A stretch of DNA of 64,000 nucleotides from JAGVSR01 sp963778225 (GCA_963778225.1 CAVZTR010000002.1:248001-312000), one strand, 5' to 3'; positions 52,456 to 62,262 are shown, counted from the stretch's first letter. The notes: a model not told the origin generated them from the sequence alone. A program made the numbers and translations.

Positions 52456-52689
52456 GCCACGCTTCAAGTCATTCCCGCGGCGCGGCAAGCCGAGCAGCGT
52501 CGCCAAGACGAGCAGCGCCATCGACCCCCGCTCAGATAATATCGACCTTGATCTGCGTCAGAAAACGGGAGAAGCAAAACGGCCCGTTCGCCGCACGCTC
52601 GGCTGAGTTGGAGCATACGGCTTCAGCCGTTGTCCGGACCCGTCTAAGGTTCTCTGCCGCTTCCACACCCATATGCGAGACCGTTCGCT

Positions 52690-53391
52690 TTGATCCTCAA
52701 TCTGCTTCCCGTCCTCGATCTCGCCGCGCTCGGCTGGTTTGTCGCCATCATCGCGACCTACGAGTTCATCTCGACGCGCCCGGGCGTCTATCAGAAGTCG
52801 ATCGCCTGTTACGTGCAGAACCACCGCCGCGACTGGATGATCGAGATGAGCCAGCGCGAAAACCGGATCGTCGATGGGCAACTGCTGGGCTGGCTCGTCA
52901 ATGCCAATGCCTTCTTCGCCTCGACGTCGGTCATCGTTATCGGCGGTTTGGCAGCGCTTCTATCGTATGGGGAAAAAGCGCGCGAGATCGTTGAAACGCT
53001 GCCTTACGCTGCCAATTCGACGGCGGCGCTGTGGGAGATCAAAGTCATCTTTCTCATGATGATCATGATCTACGCGTTTTTCAAATTCGCATGGGCGTTC
53101 CGGCTGTCGCACTACACCGTGATGATGATGGGTGCCACGCCAGCGCATGATTCATCCCATACCGCTGCCCGCCTCGACCATGCGAACCGGACGGCGGAAT
53201 TGCTGGGCCTCGTCGGGTGGCATGCGAACCTGGGTCTCCGGTCGTTTTACTACACCATCGCCGGCCTGATGTGGTTCTTCCATCCAGTGGCCTTCATGAT
53301 TGCGGCGACGTGGGTCGTGCTCATCTTGGCGCGTCGCGATTTCTTCTCGCACTCGCGCGCGATCCTCAAAGGGCCCGATCCTCACCCATAG
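52690..53391 (+). CDS. DUF599-family membrane protein
   Basis: A 233-residue membrane protein with four hydrophobic segments (about residues 5-22, 72-92, 115-138 and 185-215) and a cytosolic N-terminal stretch, NHRRDWMIEMSQRENRIVDGQ, typical of DUF599. A histidine/asparagine-rich loop (TPAHDSSHTAARLDHANRTAE) lies before the last helix. Starts at TTG 52690; no better in-frame start is seen. The 3' end overlaps the end of the convergent TauE gene by ten bases. Function unknown. Confidence 0.82.
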   Translation: MILNLLPVLDLAALGWFVAIIATYEFISTRPGVYQKSIACYVQNHRRDWMIEMSQRENRIVDGQLLGWLVNANAFFASTSVIVIGGLAALLSYGEKAREIVETLPYAANSTAALWEIKVIFLMMIMIYAFFKFAWAFRLSHYTVMMMGATPAHDSSHTAARLDHANRTAELLGLVGWHANLGLRSFYYTIAGLMWFFHPVAFMIAATWVVLILARRDFFSHSRAILKGPDPHP

Positions 53392-54215
53392 AGGCTCCAG
53401 AGGAACTTCACCGCGACGAGCGCTAAGAATGCTGCGAAGGCAAGTTCCAGGGCGCGCTTGGAAAGGCCATGCGCAAGCCGCACGCCGACTGGAGCCAGCG
53501 CGATGCTCGTTGGCAGCATCACGAGGGCGGCTGGAACATTGACGTAGCCGAGCGAGCCGGGCGGCAAGCCCGCGGCACCCCATCCCGCCCAGATATACCC
53601 GGCCATACCCGTCGCTGCGATAATGGGACCGAAGCCGGAGGACGTGGCCACCGCGGCCAGCACGGGGAAACCGAAGAGCATGAGGAGCGACACCATGAAC
53701 AAGCCGCCGCCGATGCTCATGAGAGCCGAAAGAACGCCGATGGCGAAGGCTGCCAACTCAAGCGACCGCGTCGAGGGCAGTTCATCTCCCAGCCGCCAAT
53801 CATCGCGACCGAGGGCCAGTTTGAGGCTCATCACGATGGCAGCGACGACCCACACCCAGCGCAAGGCTTCGCTCGACATCGCGCTTGCGATGGCAACGCC
53901 GACGACGACGCCGAGAAATACGGCGGGGCCCAATCGCTTTAGCGCCATCATGTCGACGGCGTTACGGGCGCGCTGGGCGCGGTAGGAGCGATAACCCGTC
54001 GGGCCAATGACGCCGAACGAGGTGCCGAGCGTCACCTGCATGCGGATGTCTTCGGGCACGCCGGCTGCGCCCATGGCCGTGTAGAGCACCGGAACCAGAA
54101 CGGATCCGCCGCCGATGCCAAAAAGGCCCGATAGAAATCCGGCCGCTATTCCCGCTGCTGCGAGTGCCGCCATCATGGGAGCGTAGTCGATCAGGGAAGC
54201 GAAAATGTCCGGCAT
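53382..54215 (-). CDS. TauE/SafE-family membrane transporter
   Basis: A 277-residue protein with about eight helices. The family hallmark GFLSGLFGIGGGSVLVPVLY appears near residue 26 and its repeat SIGGGLFMVSLLMLFGFP near 165, followed by TSSGFGPIIAATG. Members export sulfite, sulfoacetate or taurine-derived organosulfur compounds; the substrate is unknown. It is preceded by dusA in the same direction, 12 bases apart. Confidence 0.88.
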   Translation of the reverse strand: MPDIFASLIDYAPMMAALAAAGIAAGFLSGLFGIGGGSVLVPVLYTAMGAAGVPEDIRMQVTLGTSFGVIGPTGYRSYRAQRARNAVDMMALKRLGPAVFLGVVVGVAIASAMSSEALRWVWVVAAIVMSLKLALGRDDWRLGDELPSTRSLELAAFAIGVLSALMSIGGGLFMVSLLMLFGFPVLAAVATSSGFGPIIAATGMAGYIWAGWGAAGLPPGSLGYVNVPAALVMLPTSIALAPVGVRLAHGLSKRALELAFAAFLALVAVKFLWSLYG

Positions 54216-54227
54216 GCGGATCGCACG

Positions 54228-55232
54228 TTACTCGGCTGCGGAGGAAAGCGCGATGGCGCTTTCGCCTTCGGCCGCGGCGATGGCTTTTTGCAGCACGTCG
54301 GCGCCTGCGCCCGGCCGCTGCCCGTCTTCGCTGAGGATGCGTCTGAAGAGCCGACCGCGCGGTCGGCCATGATAGAGACCTAGGACATGGCGCGTGATGT
54401 TGTTCAGTCGTCCGCCGCGTCCAATATGCTGTTCGATGACGGGGATCATGCGTTCGAGCGCGGCGCGGCGCGTGACGGCGGGCTCCATGTGGCCAAAGAA
54501 GCGGCGGTCCACATCGGCCAGGATGTAGGGATCGTGATATGCCGCGCGGCCGAGCATCACGCCATCGACGTGGCGCAGGTGCTCGTCGCACGCATCGAGG
54601 CTCTCGATGCCGCCGTTGATGACGATGGTGAGATCCGGGCGAGCAGCCTTCAGGCGATAGACGCGCCCGTAATCGAGCGGCGGAATCTCGCGGTTCTCTT
54701 TCGGCGACAGGCCTTTCAGCCAGGCCTTGCGGGCATGCACGATGAACGTTCCGCAGCCCGCTTCCGCCACGCGATCGATGAAGCGCTGGAAATCAGCCTC
54801 CGCGTCCTGGTCGTCGATGCCGATGCGGCACTTCACGGTGACCGGAATGGACACGGCGTTCGCCATCGCTGTGAAGCACAGGGCGACGAGATCGGGTTCC
54901 GCCATCAGGCAGGCGCCGAAGCGGCCTTCCTGCACGCGATCGGAGGGGCAGCCGATGTTGAGATTGATCTCACGGTAGCCGAGTTCGGCGCCGATGCGCG
55001 CGGCTTCAGCCAGTTTGGCCGGATCGGACCCGCCCAGTTGCAGAGCCACGGGCTGTTCGGCGGGATCGAACCCCAGGAGCCGTTCGCGATTGCCGTGCAG
55101 GATCGCTTCCGCTGTCACCATCTCCGTATAGAGCAAGGCATGCCTCGTCAGCCCGCGATGGAAGGTCCGGCAATGCCGGTCTGTCCAATCCATCATGGGG
55201 GCAACGCAGAAGGTATGCGGGGCGGCGCTCAT
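54228..55232 (-). CDS. dusA: tRNA-dihydrouridine synthase DusA
   Basis: A 334-residue FMN enzyme, the second Dus in the window. CVAPMMDWTDRHCRTFHRGL, the catalytic cysteine region NIGCPSDRVQEGRFGACLM, VTVKCRIGIDD and VHARKAWLKGLSPKENR are DusA signatures. GLYHGRPRGRLFRRIL closes the protein. The start is the ATG at 55232; the in-frame extension to 55367 lacks homology and would overlap the FNR box. It shares a divergent region with fnr. Confidence 0.93.
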   Translation of the reverse strand: MSAAPHTFCVAPMMDWTDRHCRTFHRGLTRHALLYTEMVTAEAILHGNRERLLGFDPAEQPVALQLGGSDPAKLAEAARIGAELGYREINLNIGCPSDRVQEGRFGACLMAEPDLVALCFTAMANAVSIPVTVKCRIGIDDQDAEADFQRFIDRVAEAGCGTFIVHARKAWLKGLSPKENREIPPLDYGRVYRLKAARPDLTIVINGGIESLDACDEHLRHVDGVMLGRAAYHDPYILADVDRRFFGHMEPAVTRRAALERMIPVIEQHIGRGGRLNNITRHVLGLYHGRPRGRLFRRILSEDGQRPGAGADVLQKAIAAAEGESAIALSSAAE

Positions 55233-55353
55233 GGCGCTTGGTAGCTGTCGCCGGCACGCTGAGCAAGTTGGCTGGTGGTGTGGCGATAGCGGTGGGGTGC
55301 TGATCTTAACTATTGTGGAGCCGGAGACGATCGAACGGCGTTCACATAAGCGC

Positions 55354-55395
55354 TTGATTTCTATCAACTCGCGGTACTTGGGCAGCCCGTATGTT
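55354..55395 (+). promoter_or_regulatory. FNR box and -10 element of the fnr promoter
   Basis: TTGATTTCTATCAA at 55354-55367 is a perfect FNR/FixK-type box (TTGAT-N4-ATCAA). TATGTT at 55390-55395 could be the -10. If transcription starts near 55402, the box centre lies at about -41.5, the class II activator position. This places the in-frame ATG at 55391 inside the -10 and supports GTG 55430 as the real fnr start. Confidence 0.75.
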
Positions 55396-55429
55396 GATCC
55401 GATTCAGAACCATCCGCCCGAGGTCTGCC

Positions 55430-56157
55430 GTGTCGACCCGCATCAAGTGTCTGCAATGTGCTGTTCGCCGTACTGGGCCTTGCTGTGCTTTGACGACGGC
55501 TACGGCCAACGATCTGGCGAGGATCGTGCACCGGCGGCGGATCCCCGCGGGTCAGGTGCTGTATGGCGGCGCAAACCGGCAGAAGACATTTTCCATCATC
55601 GTCGATGGTGTGGTGAAGCTCGTCAATATGCAGCCGGATGGTGCAAACCAGATCGTCGGATTGCAATTTCCCTCTGATTTCGTCGGGCGGCCCTTCGCTG
55701 ACGATGCCGGGCTGATTGCTGAAGCAGCAACGGATCTTGACGTATGCGCGTTCTCGGGTAGCGCGTTCGAAAACCTGATGCAGACACATCCCGATCTTGA
55801 GCTGACTATTTTCAAACGCACGCTCGATGATCTCGACGCGGCCCGTCAATGGATGTTCATGATCGCGCGTAAAACGGCAGAGGAACGCGTCGCGAGCCTG
55901 CTCGTGCTGATCGCCCGCAAACTCACAGGCGATACGGCAGACGATGCCGCGCCGGTGCTGATCTGGAATTTGCTTTGCCGCTTTCGCGGACAGAAATTGC
56001 CGAATGCCTGGGTTTGCGGCTCGAAACAGTCAGCCGCCAATTCGCTGCCTTAAAGGCGGAGGGCGTCATTGCCACTGGCCGCCGCCGGGGCATCAAAGTG
56101 TGCGACTTGGCAAGCCTGGCGGCACGCGCACAGGGCCATGCTCATCTGCCGGCCTGA
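55430..56157 (+). pseudogene. fnr/fnrN-type oxygen-sensing regulator gene with -1 frameshift
   Basis: An FNR-family regulator. The cysteine cluster IKCLQCAVRRTGPCC near the N-terminus and a further Cys in LDVCAF fit a [4Fe-4S] oxygen sensor. The cyclic-nucleotide-like domain contains QKTFSIIVDGVVKLV. The first frame ends after DDAAPVLIW. The next frame holds ALPLSRTEIAECLGLRLETV and VSRQFAALKAEGVIATGRRR, the DNA-recognition HTH. One base is missing near 55965, where TGGAAT probably was TGGGAAT. With the base restored it would have about 242 residues, the normal length. Start GTG 55430 has GAGG six bases before it. As written the DNA-binding domain is lost. Confidence 0.82.
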
Positions 56158-56232
56158 TGGGCGCCTTTCCGTAGTTGACCATCTGCAGGGCTACAGCGCA
56201 CGCTGGCTTTGAAGTCCTGCAGGAATATCCCC

Positions 56233-57789
56233 GTGCCAGCATCGAACGCTATGATCGGCGACCAGCGAGACGTGATTGCGTTTCTCAGCGATCCCGCGTC
56301 GTACGATCCACGTCCCGCGACCGTGCAGCGGATTGAAACGCACGGGGCGCAGGTGTTTCTCGCCGCTGACGACGTGTTCAAGATCAAGCGGGCGGTGCGA
56401 TATCCGTATCTGGATTTTTCTACTCTGGAGAAGCGGCATACGGCGTGCGCGCGGGAACTTCAGATCAATTCGGCGAACGCGCCCATGATCTACAAGCGGC
56501 TTGCCGCCATCACGCGCGAAGCGAATGGACGACTAACTTTCGATGGACGCGGCGAAGTCGTCGAATGGGCCGTGCAGATGGAACGGTTCCGGGAAGAGGA
56601 CGTGCTCGCCAACCGGATTGCGCACTCCCCGCTGACGACGGACGAAGCAAAATCACTCGCTGATGCGGTTTATGACTCGCATCTTCGGGCCGCGGTGATC
56701 GAGACGCCTCCGCTTGGGGCATCGACGGCAACCATCGCTGCTGACGTGCTTGCCGCACTGCCGTCGCTATTCGCTCCGGCGGATCAACCTGCAATCCAGG
56801 TGCTCACGGCGAGGTTGACCGCCCTCGTTGCCGACGTGCAGCCGCTGCTAGAGCGCCGTGCGTCGGAGGGACATGTGCGGCGCTGCCACGGCGATCTCCA
56901 TCTTGCCAACATCGTTCTCCTCGAGGGCAGGCCGACACTCTTCGATGCCATCGAGTTCGACGAGACGCTGGCGACGACCGACACGCTCTATGATCTGGCA
57001 TTTCTGTTGATGGATCTCGACAAGCGCGGCCAGCGACTAACAGCGAACATGGTGCTCAATCGCTATCTCTGGCGCACGCAAGATATGAGCGATCTCGACG
57101 GACTTGCAGCGCTGCCGGTGTTCCTCGCGCTGAGGGCTGCCATTCGCGCCATGGTGGGGGCGCAGAAAGCGGCACTCGCAGGCGATGAGCTGACGGAGCC
57201 GCGCAGCTATCTTGGCCGGAGCGCGTCGTACTTGCACGACAGCGTCCCGGCGCTCGTTCTGGTCGGTGGCTTGTCGGGGTCGGGCAAATCAACACTTGCA
57301 GCCGCGCTTGCTCCGTCCCTCGGGCGGGCACCAGGCGCTCTGCATTTGCGCAGCGATCTTGAACGTAAGGCGCTCTTCAAGGCGCAGGAGTTGGAACATC
57401 TGCCTGAGGCTGCCTACAGCGAGACCGCAACGGCTGCGGTGTACCAACTCATGCTGCACAAAGCTCAATCAGCGCTGCGGGCCGGTTACTGCGTCATTGC
57501 CGATGCCGTGCATGCGCATCCATCAGAACGCGCCGCGATGTCGGCTCTCGCTGAACAAACGGGCGCCCGTCTGCATACGTTCTGGCTGGACGCTCCTCGC
57601 GAGACCCTCTTCGAGCGCGTTGCCAACCGCAAAAACGACGCGTCGGACGCGACGCCGCAGGTCGTCGAGCGGCAAATGTCCTACGATCTCGGCCAGCTCG
57701 AATGGACGCAACTCGACGCCAGCGGGCCGCTTGAGGAAACGCTACGCACGGCAATGTCATATTTGCATGCGAGCATCGACCCACCATGA
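56233..57789 (+). CDS. Bifunctional aminoglycoside-phosphotransferase-like kinase and P-loop ATPase
   Basis: A 518-residue two-domain protein. The N-terminal half is a COG2187-type kinase-like domain, with catalytic loop RRCHGDLHLANIV near residue 220 and FDAIEFDE (metal-binding position). The C-terminal half is a P-loop kinase-like domain (COG0645), with VGGLSGSGKSTLAAAL near 345 and ADAVHAHPSERA. The substrate is unknown. It starts 75 bases after the fnr stop, so it is probably in the fnr operon; its stop overlaps the Pat start (ATGA). GTG 56233 was chosen because GCAGGA lies about eight bases before it; a TTG at 56209 is less likely. Confidence 0.8.
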   Translation: MPASNAMIGDQRDVIAFLSDPASYDPRPATVQRIETHGAQVFLAADDVFKIKRAVRYPYLDFSTLEKRHTACARELQINSANAPMIYKRLAAITREANGRLTFDGRGEVVEWAVQMERFREEDVLANRIAHSPLTTDEAKSLADAVYDSHLRAAVIETPPLGASTATIAADVLAALPSLFAPADQPAIQVLTARLTALVADVQPLLERRASEGHVRRCHGDLHLANIVLLEGRPTLFDAIEFDETLATTDTLYDLAFLLMDLDKRGQRLTANMVLNRYLWRTQDMSDLDGLAALPVFLALRAAIRAMVGAQKAALAGDELTEPRSYLGRSASYLHDSVPALVLVGGLSGSGKSTLAAALAPSLGRAPGALHLRSDLERKALFKAQELEHLPEAAYSETATAAVYQLMLHKAQSALRAGYCVIADAVHAHPSERAAMSALAEQTGARLHTFWLDAPRETLFERVANRKNDASDATPQVVERQMSYDLGQLEWTQLDASGPLEETLRTAMSYLHASIDPP

Positions 57790-60476
57790 CGACGCGAAAT
57801 CTCGAAGCTCTCCTCACGCCACGGTCGGTGGCGCTGATTGGTGCCAGTCCGACACCGGGATCGGTCGGTAACATCGTCGCGCGAAATCTGCTCCGAGCCG
57901 GGTTTGCGGGGCCGATCCATTTCGTCAATCCGAAGCACCCTCGCGTCGAAGACCGGGTTTGCGCAACGTCGGTCCGCGAGATCGACGGGGTGCCAGACCT
58001 CGCCATCGTGGCCACGCCTCCCGACACCATCCCAAGCATCATTGCAGAACTGGGGGCGAAAGGCGTGCGCGCCGCCGTCGTCATCACGGCGGGCTTGACG
58101 GCGGAACAGAAGGTTGCGGTTTTGAACGCCGCACGCCCGAGATGCCTGCGCGTGCAAGGTCCCAACTGTCTCGGCATCATGCTGCCGCAGATCGGGCTCG
58201 ATGCCAGTTTTTCGCATCGCGCGCCATTAAGCGGCGACCTCGCATTTCTGTCGCAGTCCGGTGCGCTGGTCACGAGCATCGTCGACTGGGCGGCTGCCCG
58301 CGGGATCGGGTTCAGCCATGTCGTGTCACTCGGCGAGATGCTCGATGTCGATTTCGGCGACCTGCTCGACTATCTCGCCGGCGATGTCACCAGCCGCGCG
58401 ATCCTGCTCTACATCGAGAGCATCACCAATGCGCCGAAGTTTCTGTCAGCGGCGCGGCGCGCGGCGCGGGCGAAGCCGGTCATCGTCATCAAGTCCGGCC
58501 GCCACGCCGCGGGCGCGAAAGCAGCGCTGTCACACACGGGAGCGCTTGCTGGATCCGACAAGGCTTATGAAGCCGCTTTCCGACGTGCCGGCGTTCTTCG
58601 CGTGCGTGAAATCGAGCAACTGTTCGATGCGGCCGAAACGCTCTCGCGTGTCGGGCGTCTCAGCGGCGAACGTCTGACGATCATCACGAACGGCGGCGGA
58701 GCCGGTGTCCTTGCCGTGGACCGTCTTACGGATTGGGGCGGCACGCTCGCGACCCTCGATCCGGCGACGATCGCGAAGCTGGACGCGGCGCTGCCACCCA
58801 CCTGGTCGCATGCCAATCCCGTCGACATTATCGGGGATGCGAAGCCCGAACGGTATCAAAAGGCTGTCGAAGCGGTTCTCTCCGACAAGGGGACCGACGC
58901 CATTCTGGTCATGAACTGCCCCACGGCCCTGGCGGATAGTACGCAAGCGGCCGAGACCGTGATCGAGACCGTAAAGGCGCATAAATCGGACGGGCGCAAG
59001 CGGCCCATTCTCAGCGTCTGGCTTGGAAATGGCGCGGCGGAACCGGGGCGCGCGGCCTTCCGCGCCGCAGGACATCCGTCGTTCGAAAGTCCCGACGATG
59101 CGATCAACGGATTCATGCAACTCGTGCGGCATCGACGGGCGCAGGATCAGCTGATGCTGACGCCACCTTCACTCCCCGACGACATGGGTCTCGATCCCGT
59201 TGCGGTGAACCTTGCGCTCAATGAGGCGCTGAAACGAGGCGAGACGATTCTGGGAGAGGCACCGTCGAAGGACATTCTTGCCGCGTACGGAATCAAGACC
59301 GTGCCGACACGCACAGCTGCAACGCCCGAAGAGGCGCGTGCCGTGGCGGAGGAGTTGTTGGCGTCCAGTAAATCGGTGGCGCTGAAAATCCGGTCGCCCG
59401 ACATCACGCATAAGTCCGACGTCGGAGGCGTGCGGCTCGATCTGGCGACGCCCGAAGACTGCGCTGATGCGGCCGAAGCGATGCTCAGCCGCATCAGGCG
59501 CTTGAAGCCGAATGCGCGGATCGAGGGCTTTACCGTGCAACCGATGATCCGCAAGAAAGATGCGCACGAACTCTTCGCCGGCGTCAGCACGGATCAGACG
59601 TTCGGGCCGCTCATCGTTTTCGGCGCCGGCGGCACGGGTGTGGAGGTCATGCGCGATACGGCTGAAGCGCTGCCGCCGCTCGATCTCGGACTGGCGCATG
59701 ACCTGATGTCGCAGACGCGGATATCCCGCCTGCTCGCAGGCTATCGCGACCGGCCGGCCGCCGATCTCGACCGTATCGCCATGGTGCTGGTGCGGCTCAG
59801 CTATCTCGTTGCCGAGCATCCGGAGATCCGGGAGATCGATATCAATCCGCTCCTCGCGGACGACCGCGACGTGGTGGCGCTCGACGCGAGGATCGTGATC
59901 GCCGATCCTGTCGCAAATCCGAGGGTCCCGATGAGTATTCGCGCCTACCCCACGCGCTGGGAAGCCGACTTCGTGATGTCGACCGGTCAGGAGTTGCTGA
60001 TCCGGCCGATCCGTCCCGATGACGAATTGCGTTACGAAGCCTTCTTTCAGCAGGTGACGCCGCATGACATGCGCATGCGCTTCTTCATGGCGGCGAAGAC
60101 CTTGAACCATGCCACGATCGCGCGGCTGACGCAGATCGACTACGGGCGCGAAATGGCGTTTGTTGCCATCGAGAAAGCAACGGGCTCGCTGCTGGGCGTC
60201 GCGCGGATGATGGCAGGATCGGATTACCACAACGCCGAGTTCGCGGTGCTGGTGGCGTCGAACCTCAAGGGCAAGGGTTTGGGCAAGCGGCTGATGCAGC
60301 ATCTCATCGCCTATGCGCAGGCGGAGGGCGTCAGCGAACTCGTGGGCACGGTGCTGGCCGAAAATCAGACCATGCTCGACTTCTGCGCGCGGCTCGGGTT
60401 CACAATCGTGGAGGACCCGGAAGATCTCGGTATCCGGATCGCGACCCTCACGCTGGCGGACGCCAAGGCGGCCTGA
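57786..60476 (+). CDS. ADP-forming acyl-CoA synthetase fused to GNAT acetyltransferase (Pat-like)
   Basis: An 896-residue protein. The CoA-binding domain (1-130) starts LTPRSVALIGASPTPGSVG, and a ligase-CoA domain (about 145-450) has LSQSGALVTSIVDWAA and KSGRHAAGAKAALSHTGALA. An ATP-grasp domain (about 480-710) has KIRSPDITHKSDVGGV. The C-terminal GNAT domain (about 735-890) has VLVASNLKGKGLGKRLMQHL, the acetyl-CoA loop. The architecture is that of PatZ/Pka lysine acetyltransferases and of acyl-CoA synthetase (NDP-forming) proteins; which activity dominates is unclear. The pairing with the kinase gene recalls hypoxia-associated clusters. Confidence 0.88.
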   Translation: MTTRNLEALLTPRSVALIGASPTPGSVGNIVARNLLRAGFAGPIHFVNPKHPRVEDRVCATSVREIDGVPDLAIVATPPDTIPSIIAELGAKGVRAAVVITAGLTAEQKVAVLNAARPRCLRVQGPNCLGIMLPQIGLDASFSHRAPLSGDLAFLSQSGALVTSIVDWAAARGIGFSHVVSLGEMLDVDFGDLLDYLAGDVTSRAILLYIESITNAPKFLSAARRAARAKPVIVIKSGRHAAGAKAALSHTGALAGSDKAYEAAFRRAGVLRVREIEQLFDAAETLSRVGRLSGERLTIITNGGGAGVLAVDRLTDWGGTLATLDPATIAKLDAALPPTWSHANPVDIIGDAKPERYQKAVEAVLSDKGTDAILVMNCPTALADSTQAAETVIETVKAHKSDGRKRPILSVWLGNGAAEPGRAAFRAAGHPSFESPDDAINGFMQLVRHRRAQDQLMLTPPSLPDDMGLDPVAVNLALNEALKRGETILGEAPSKDILAAYGIKTVPTRTAATPEEARAVAEELLASSKSVALKIRSPDITHKSDVGGVRLDLATPEDCADAAEAMLSRIRRLKPNARIEGFTVQPMIRKKDAHELFAGVSTDQTFGPLIVFGAGGTGVEVMRDTAEALPPLDLGLAHDLMSQTRISRLLAGYRDRPAADLDRIAMVLVRLSYLVAEHPEIREIDINPLLADDRDVVALDARIVIADPVANPRVPMSIRAYPTRWEADFVMSTGQELLIRPIRPDDELRYEAFFQQVTPHDMRMRFFMAAKTLNHATIARLTQIDYGREMAFVAIEKATGSLLGVARMMAGSDYHNAEFAVLVASNLKGKGLGKRLMQHLIAYAQAEGVSELVGTVLAENQTMLDFCARLGFTIVEDPEDLGIRIATLTLADAKAA

Positions 60477-60497
60477 GACCAGCGCGCGCCGCGTTCA

Positions 60498-62102
60498 TCA
60501 ATGCGGGTGAATTTCGCCGCTCTTCAGTTTGGCGAAGTACTCGGCGAGATCTTTTTTTACCTCAGGCATCAGGACGTAAAGACCGGCGATGTTGATAAGG
60601 GCCATGGAAAAGATGGCCGCGTCCGCGAAATCGATGACATGGTTCAAGTTGATCGCCGCGCCGACGACGACCATGCTGCAATAGATCGTATTGAAGGTGA
60701 TCTCGTGAGCGCGTCCCTCGCCAAAGAGATACGTCCACGCCTTGACGCCGTAGTAGGACCACGAAATCAGCGTCGAGAAAGCAAACAGGATGACGGCGAC
60801 GGCCAGCACGTACGGGAACCATGAGAAGGCGCTCTCGAAGGCGGCGGAGGTGAGTTCAACGCCGGTGAGATTGCCTTGTGTGGCAATGCGGCCGGCTTCC
60901 GCGTTCCAGACGTAGAGGCCGGTTGCTGGATCGATCTGGAGGACCCCCGTCATCACAATGACGAGCGCGGTGCAGGTGCAAATGACGATCGTATCGATGA
61001 AGGGCTCGAGGAGCGAAACCAGACCTTCCGTGACGGGGTGCTTCGTGCGCACCGCGGAATGGGCGATGGCGGCGGAACCAAGGCCCGCCTCATTGGAAAA
61101 CGACGCGCGCCTGAAGCCTTGGATGATGGCGCCGAGCATACCGCCAGCAACGCCCGCTCCGGTGAACGCGCCGCTGACAATCTGGCCAATGGCCCAAGGA
61201 AGCTTTTCGATATTCATGCCGATGATAATGAGAGCGGCGCCGCAGTAGATGATCGCCATGATCGGCACGATGAATTCTGCAAAGGTTGCGATCGACTTGA
61301 TGCCGCCAACGATGACGGCGAAAACCACGACTGCGAGCACCAGTCCGGTGATCCAACCTTGGCCCGCGAGGAAGCTCGCATCGCCGCCGGTGACATTGAC
61401 GAGTTGAGCATGGACCTGATTGGCTTGGAACATGTTGCCGGCGCCGAAGGAACCCAGCACGCAGAAAACGGCAAACGTGCCTGCCATGATGCGGCCGGGA
61501 ACGGCGAAGCCGCGGGCTGCGAGACCCTTCGAGAGATAGTACATCGGGCCACCGGATACGTGGCCGTCGGCAAACTCGTTGCGGTATTTCACGCCGAGCG
61601 TGCACTCGGTGAATTTCGTCGCCATCCCCATAAACCCGGCAAGGATCATCCAGAACGTGGCTCCGGGTCCACCGACGGACACGGCAACGGCGACGCCTGC
61701 GATGTTTCCGAGCCCGACGGTGCCTGACAGTGCTGTTGAAAGCGCCTGAAAATGACTGACTTCGCCGGGGTCCTTTTTATCGTCGTAGCGGCCGCTGACG
61801 AGGGCCAGCGCATGGCCAAATCCGCGGATCTGGATCAGCCCGAAATAAACGGTGAAAACAACAGCGGCCACGATGAGCCACATGACGATCCAAGGAAACG
61901 CAGTGCCCGGGAAGGGTGAGAAAATGAAAGAAACGAAAGGAGCGGTAATGTTGCCTACGGTTTCATTGATGGCCTGATCGACCGTGAGCGGTGGTACGTC
62001 CGGGGCTGCTCCTGCTAGGGCAGGTGCCGGTATCAGCGCAGCAGCGAGAAGCGCGACGCGCTTTAGAACCGCGGACGTTATCCGCGGATGTGTTGCCGTC
62101 AT
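60498..62102 (-). CDS. Sodium:alanine/glycine symporter (AGCS family)
   Basis: A 534-residue inner-membrane transporter that imports alanine or glycine with sodium. About ten to eleven helices are visible. The AGCS motif LSGTVGLGNIAGVAVAVSVG lies near residue 130, followed by GMATKFTECTLGVKYR. A later GFRRASFSNEAGLGSAAIAH near 320 is characteristic. The N-terminus has an extra signal-like segment (LLAAALIPAPALAGAAPD). It converges with the Pat gene across 21 bases. Confidence 0.92.
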   Translation of the reverse strand: MTATHPRITSAVLKRVALLAAALIPAPALAGAAPDVPPLTVDQAINETVGNITAPFVSFIFSPFPGTAFPWIVMWLIVAAVVFTVYFGLIQIRGFGHALALVSGRYDDKKDPGEVSHFQALSTALSGTVGLGNIAGVAVAVSVGGPGATFWMILAGFMGMATKFTECTLGVKYRNEFADGHVSGGPMYYLSKGLAARGFAVPGRIMAGTFAVFCVLGSFGAGNMFQANQVHAQLVNVTGGDASFLAGQGWITGLVLAVVVFAVIVGGIKSIATFAEFIVPIMAIIYCGAALIIIGMNIEKLPWAIGQIVSGAFTGAGVAGGMLGAIIQGFRRASFSNEAGLGSAAIAHSAVRTKHPVTEGLVSLLEPFIDTIVICTCTALVIVMTGVLQIDPATGLYVWNAEAGRIATQGNLTGVELTSAAFESAFSWFPYVLAVAVILFAFSTLISWSYYGVKAWTYLFGEGRAHEITFNTIYCSMVVVGAAINLNHVIDFADAAIFSMALINIAGLYVLMPEVKKDLAEYFAKLKSGEIHPH

Positions 62103-62262
62103 ACAGTAAGCCCCCCGGCCCGCGTTGCCATTGTGATGCGCTTGGCCTCAGCAATAGTTACGCTGTTTCAATGCGAGGGTACCCTAGGCCAGCCCTGGCG
62201 TGCGACGCAAGATCGGCCTACTTGCGCCGTCTCCACAGGCCTCCACCCGAACCCAGGATCGC

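Noticed and set aside
59169..60302. Leftward open frame (377 codons) opposite the Pat-like gene
   Set aside because: Antisense to conserved ATP-grasp and GNAT domains; His/Arg-rich product with no recognisable motif.
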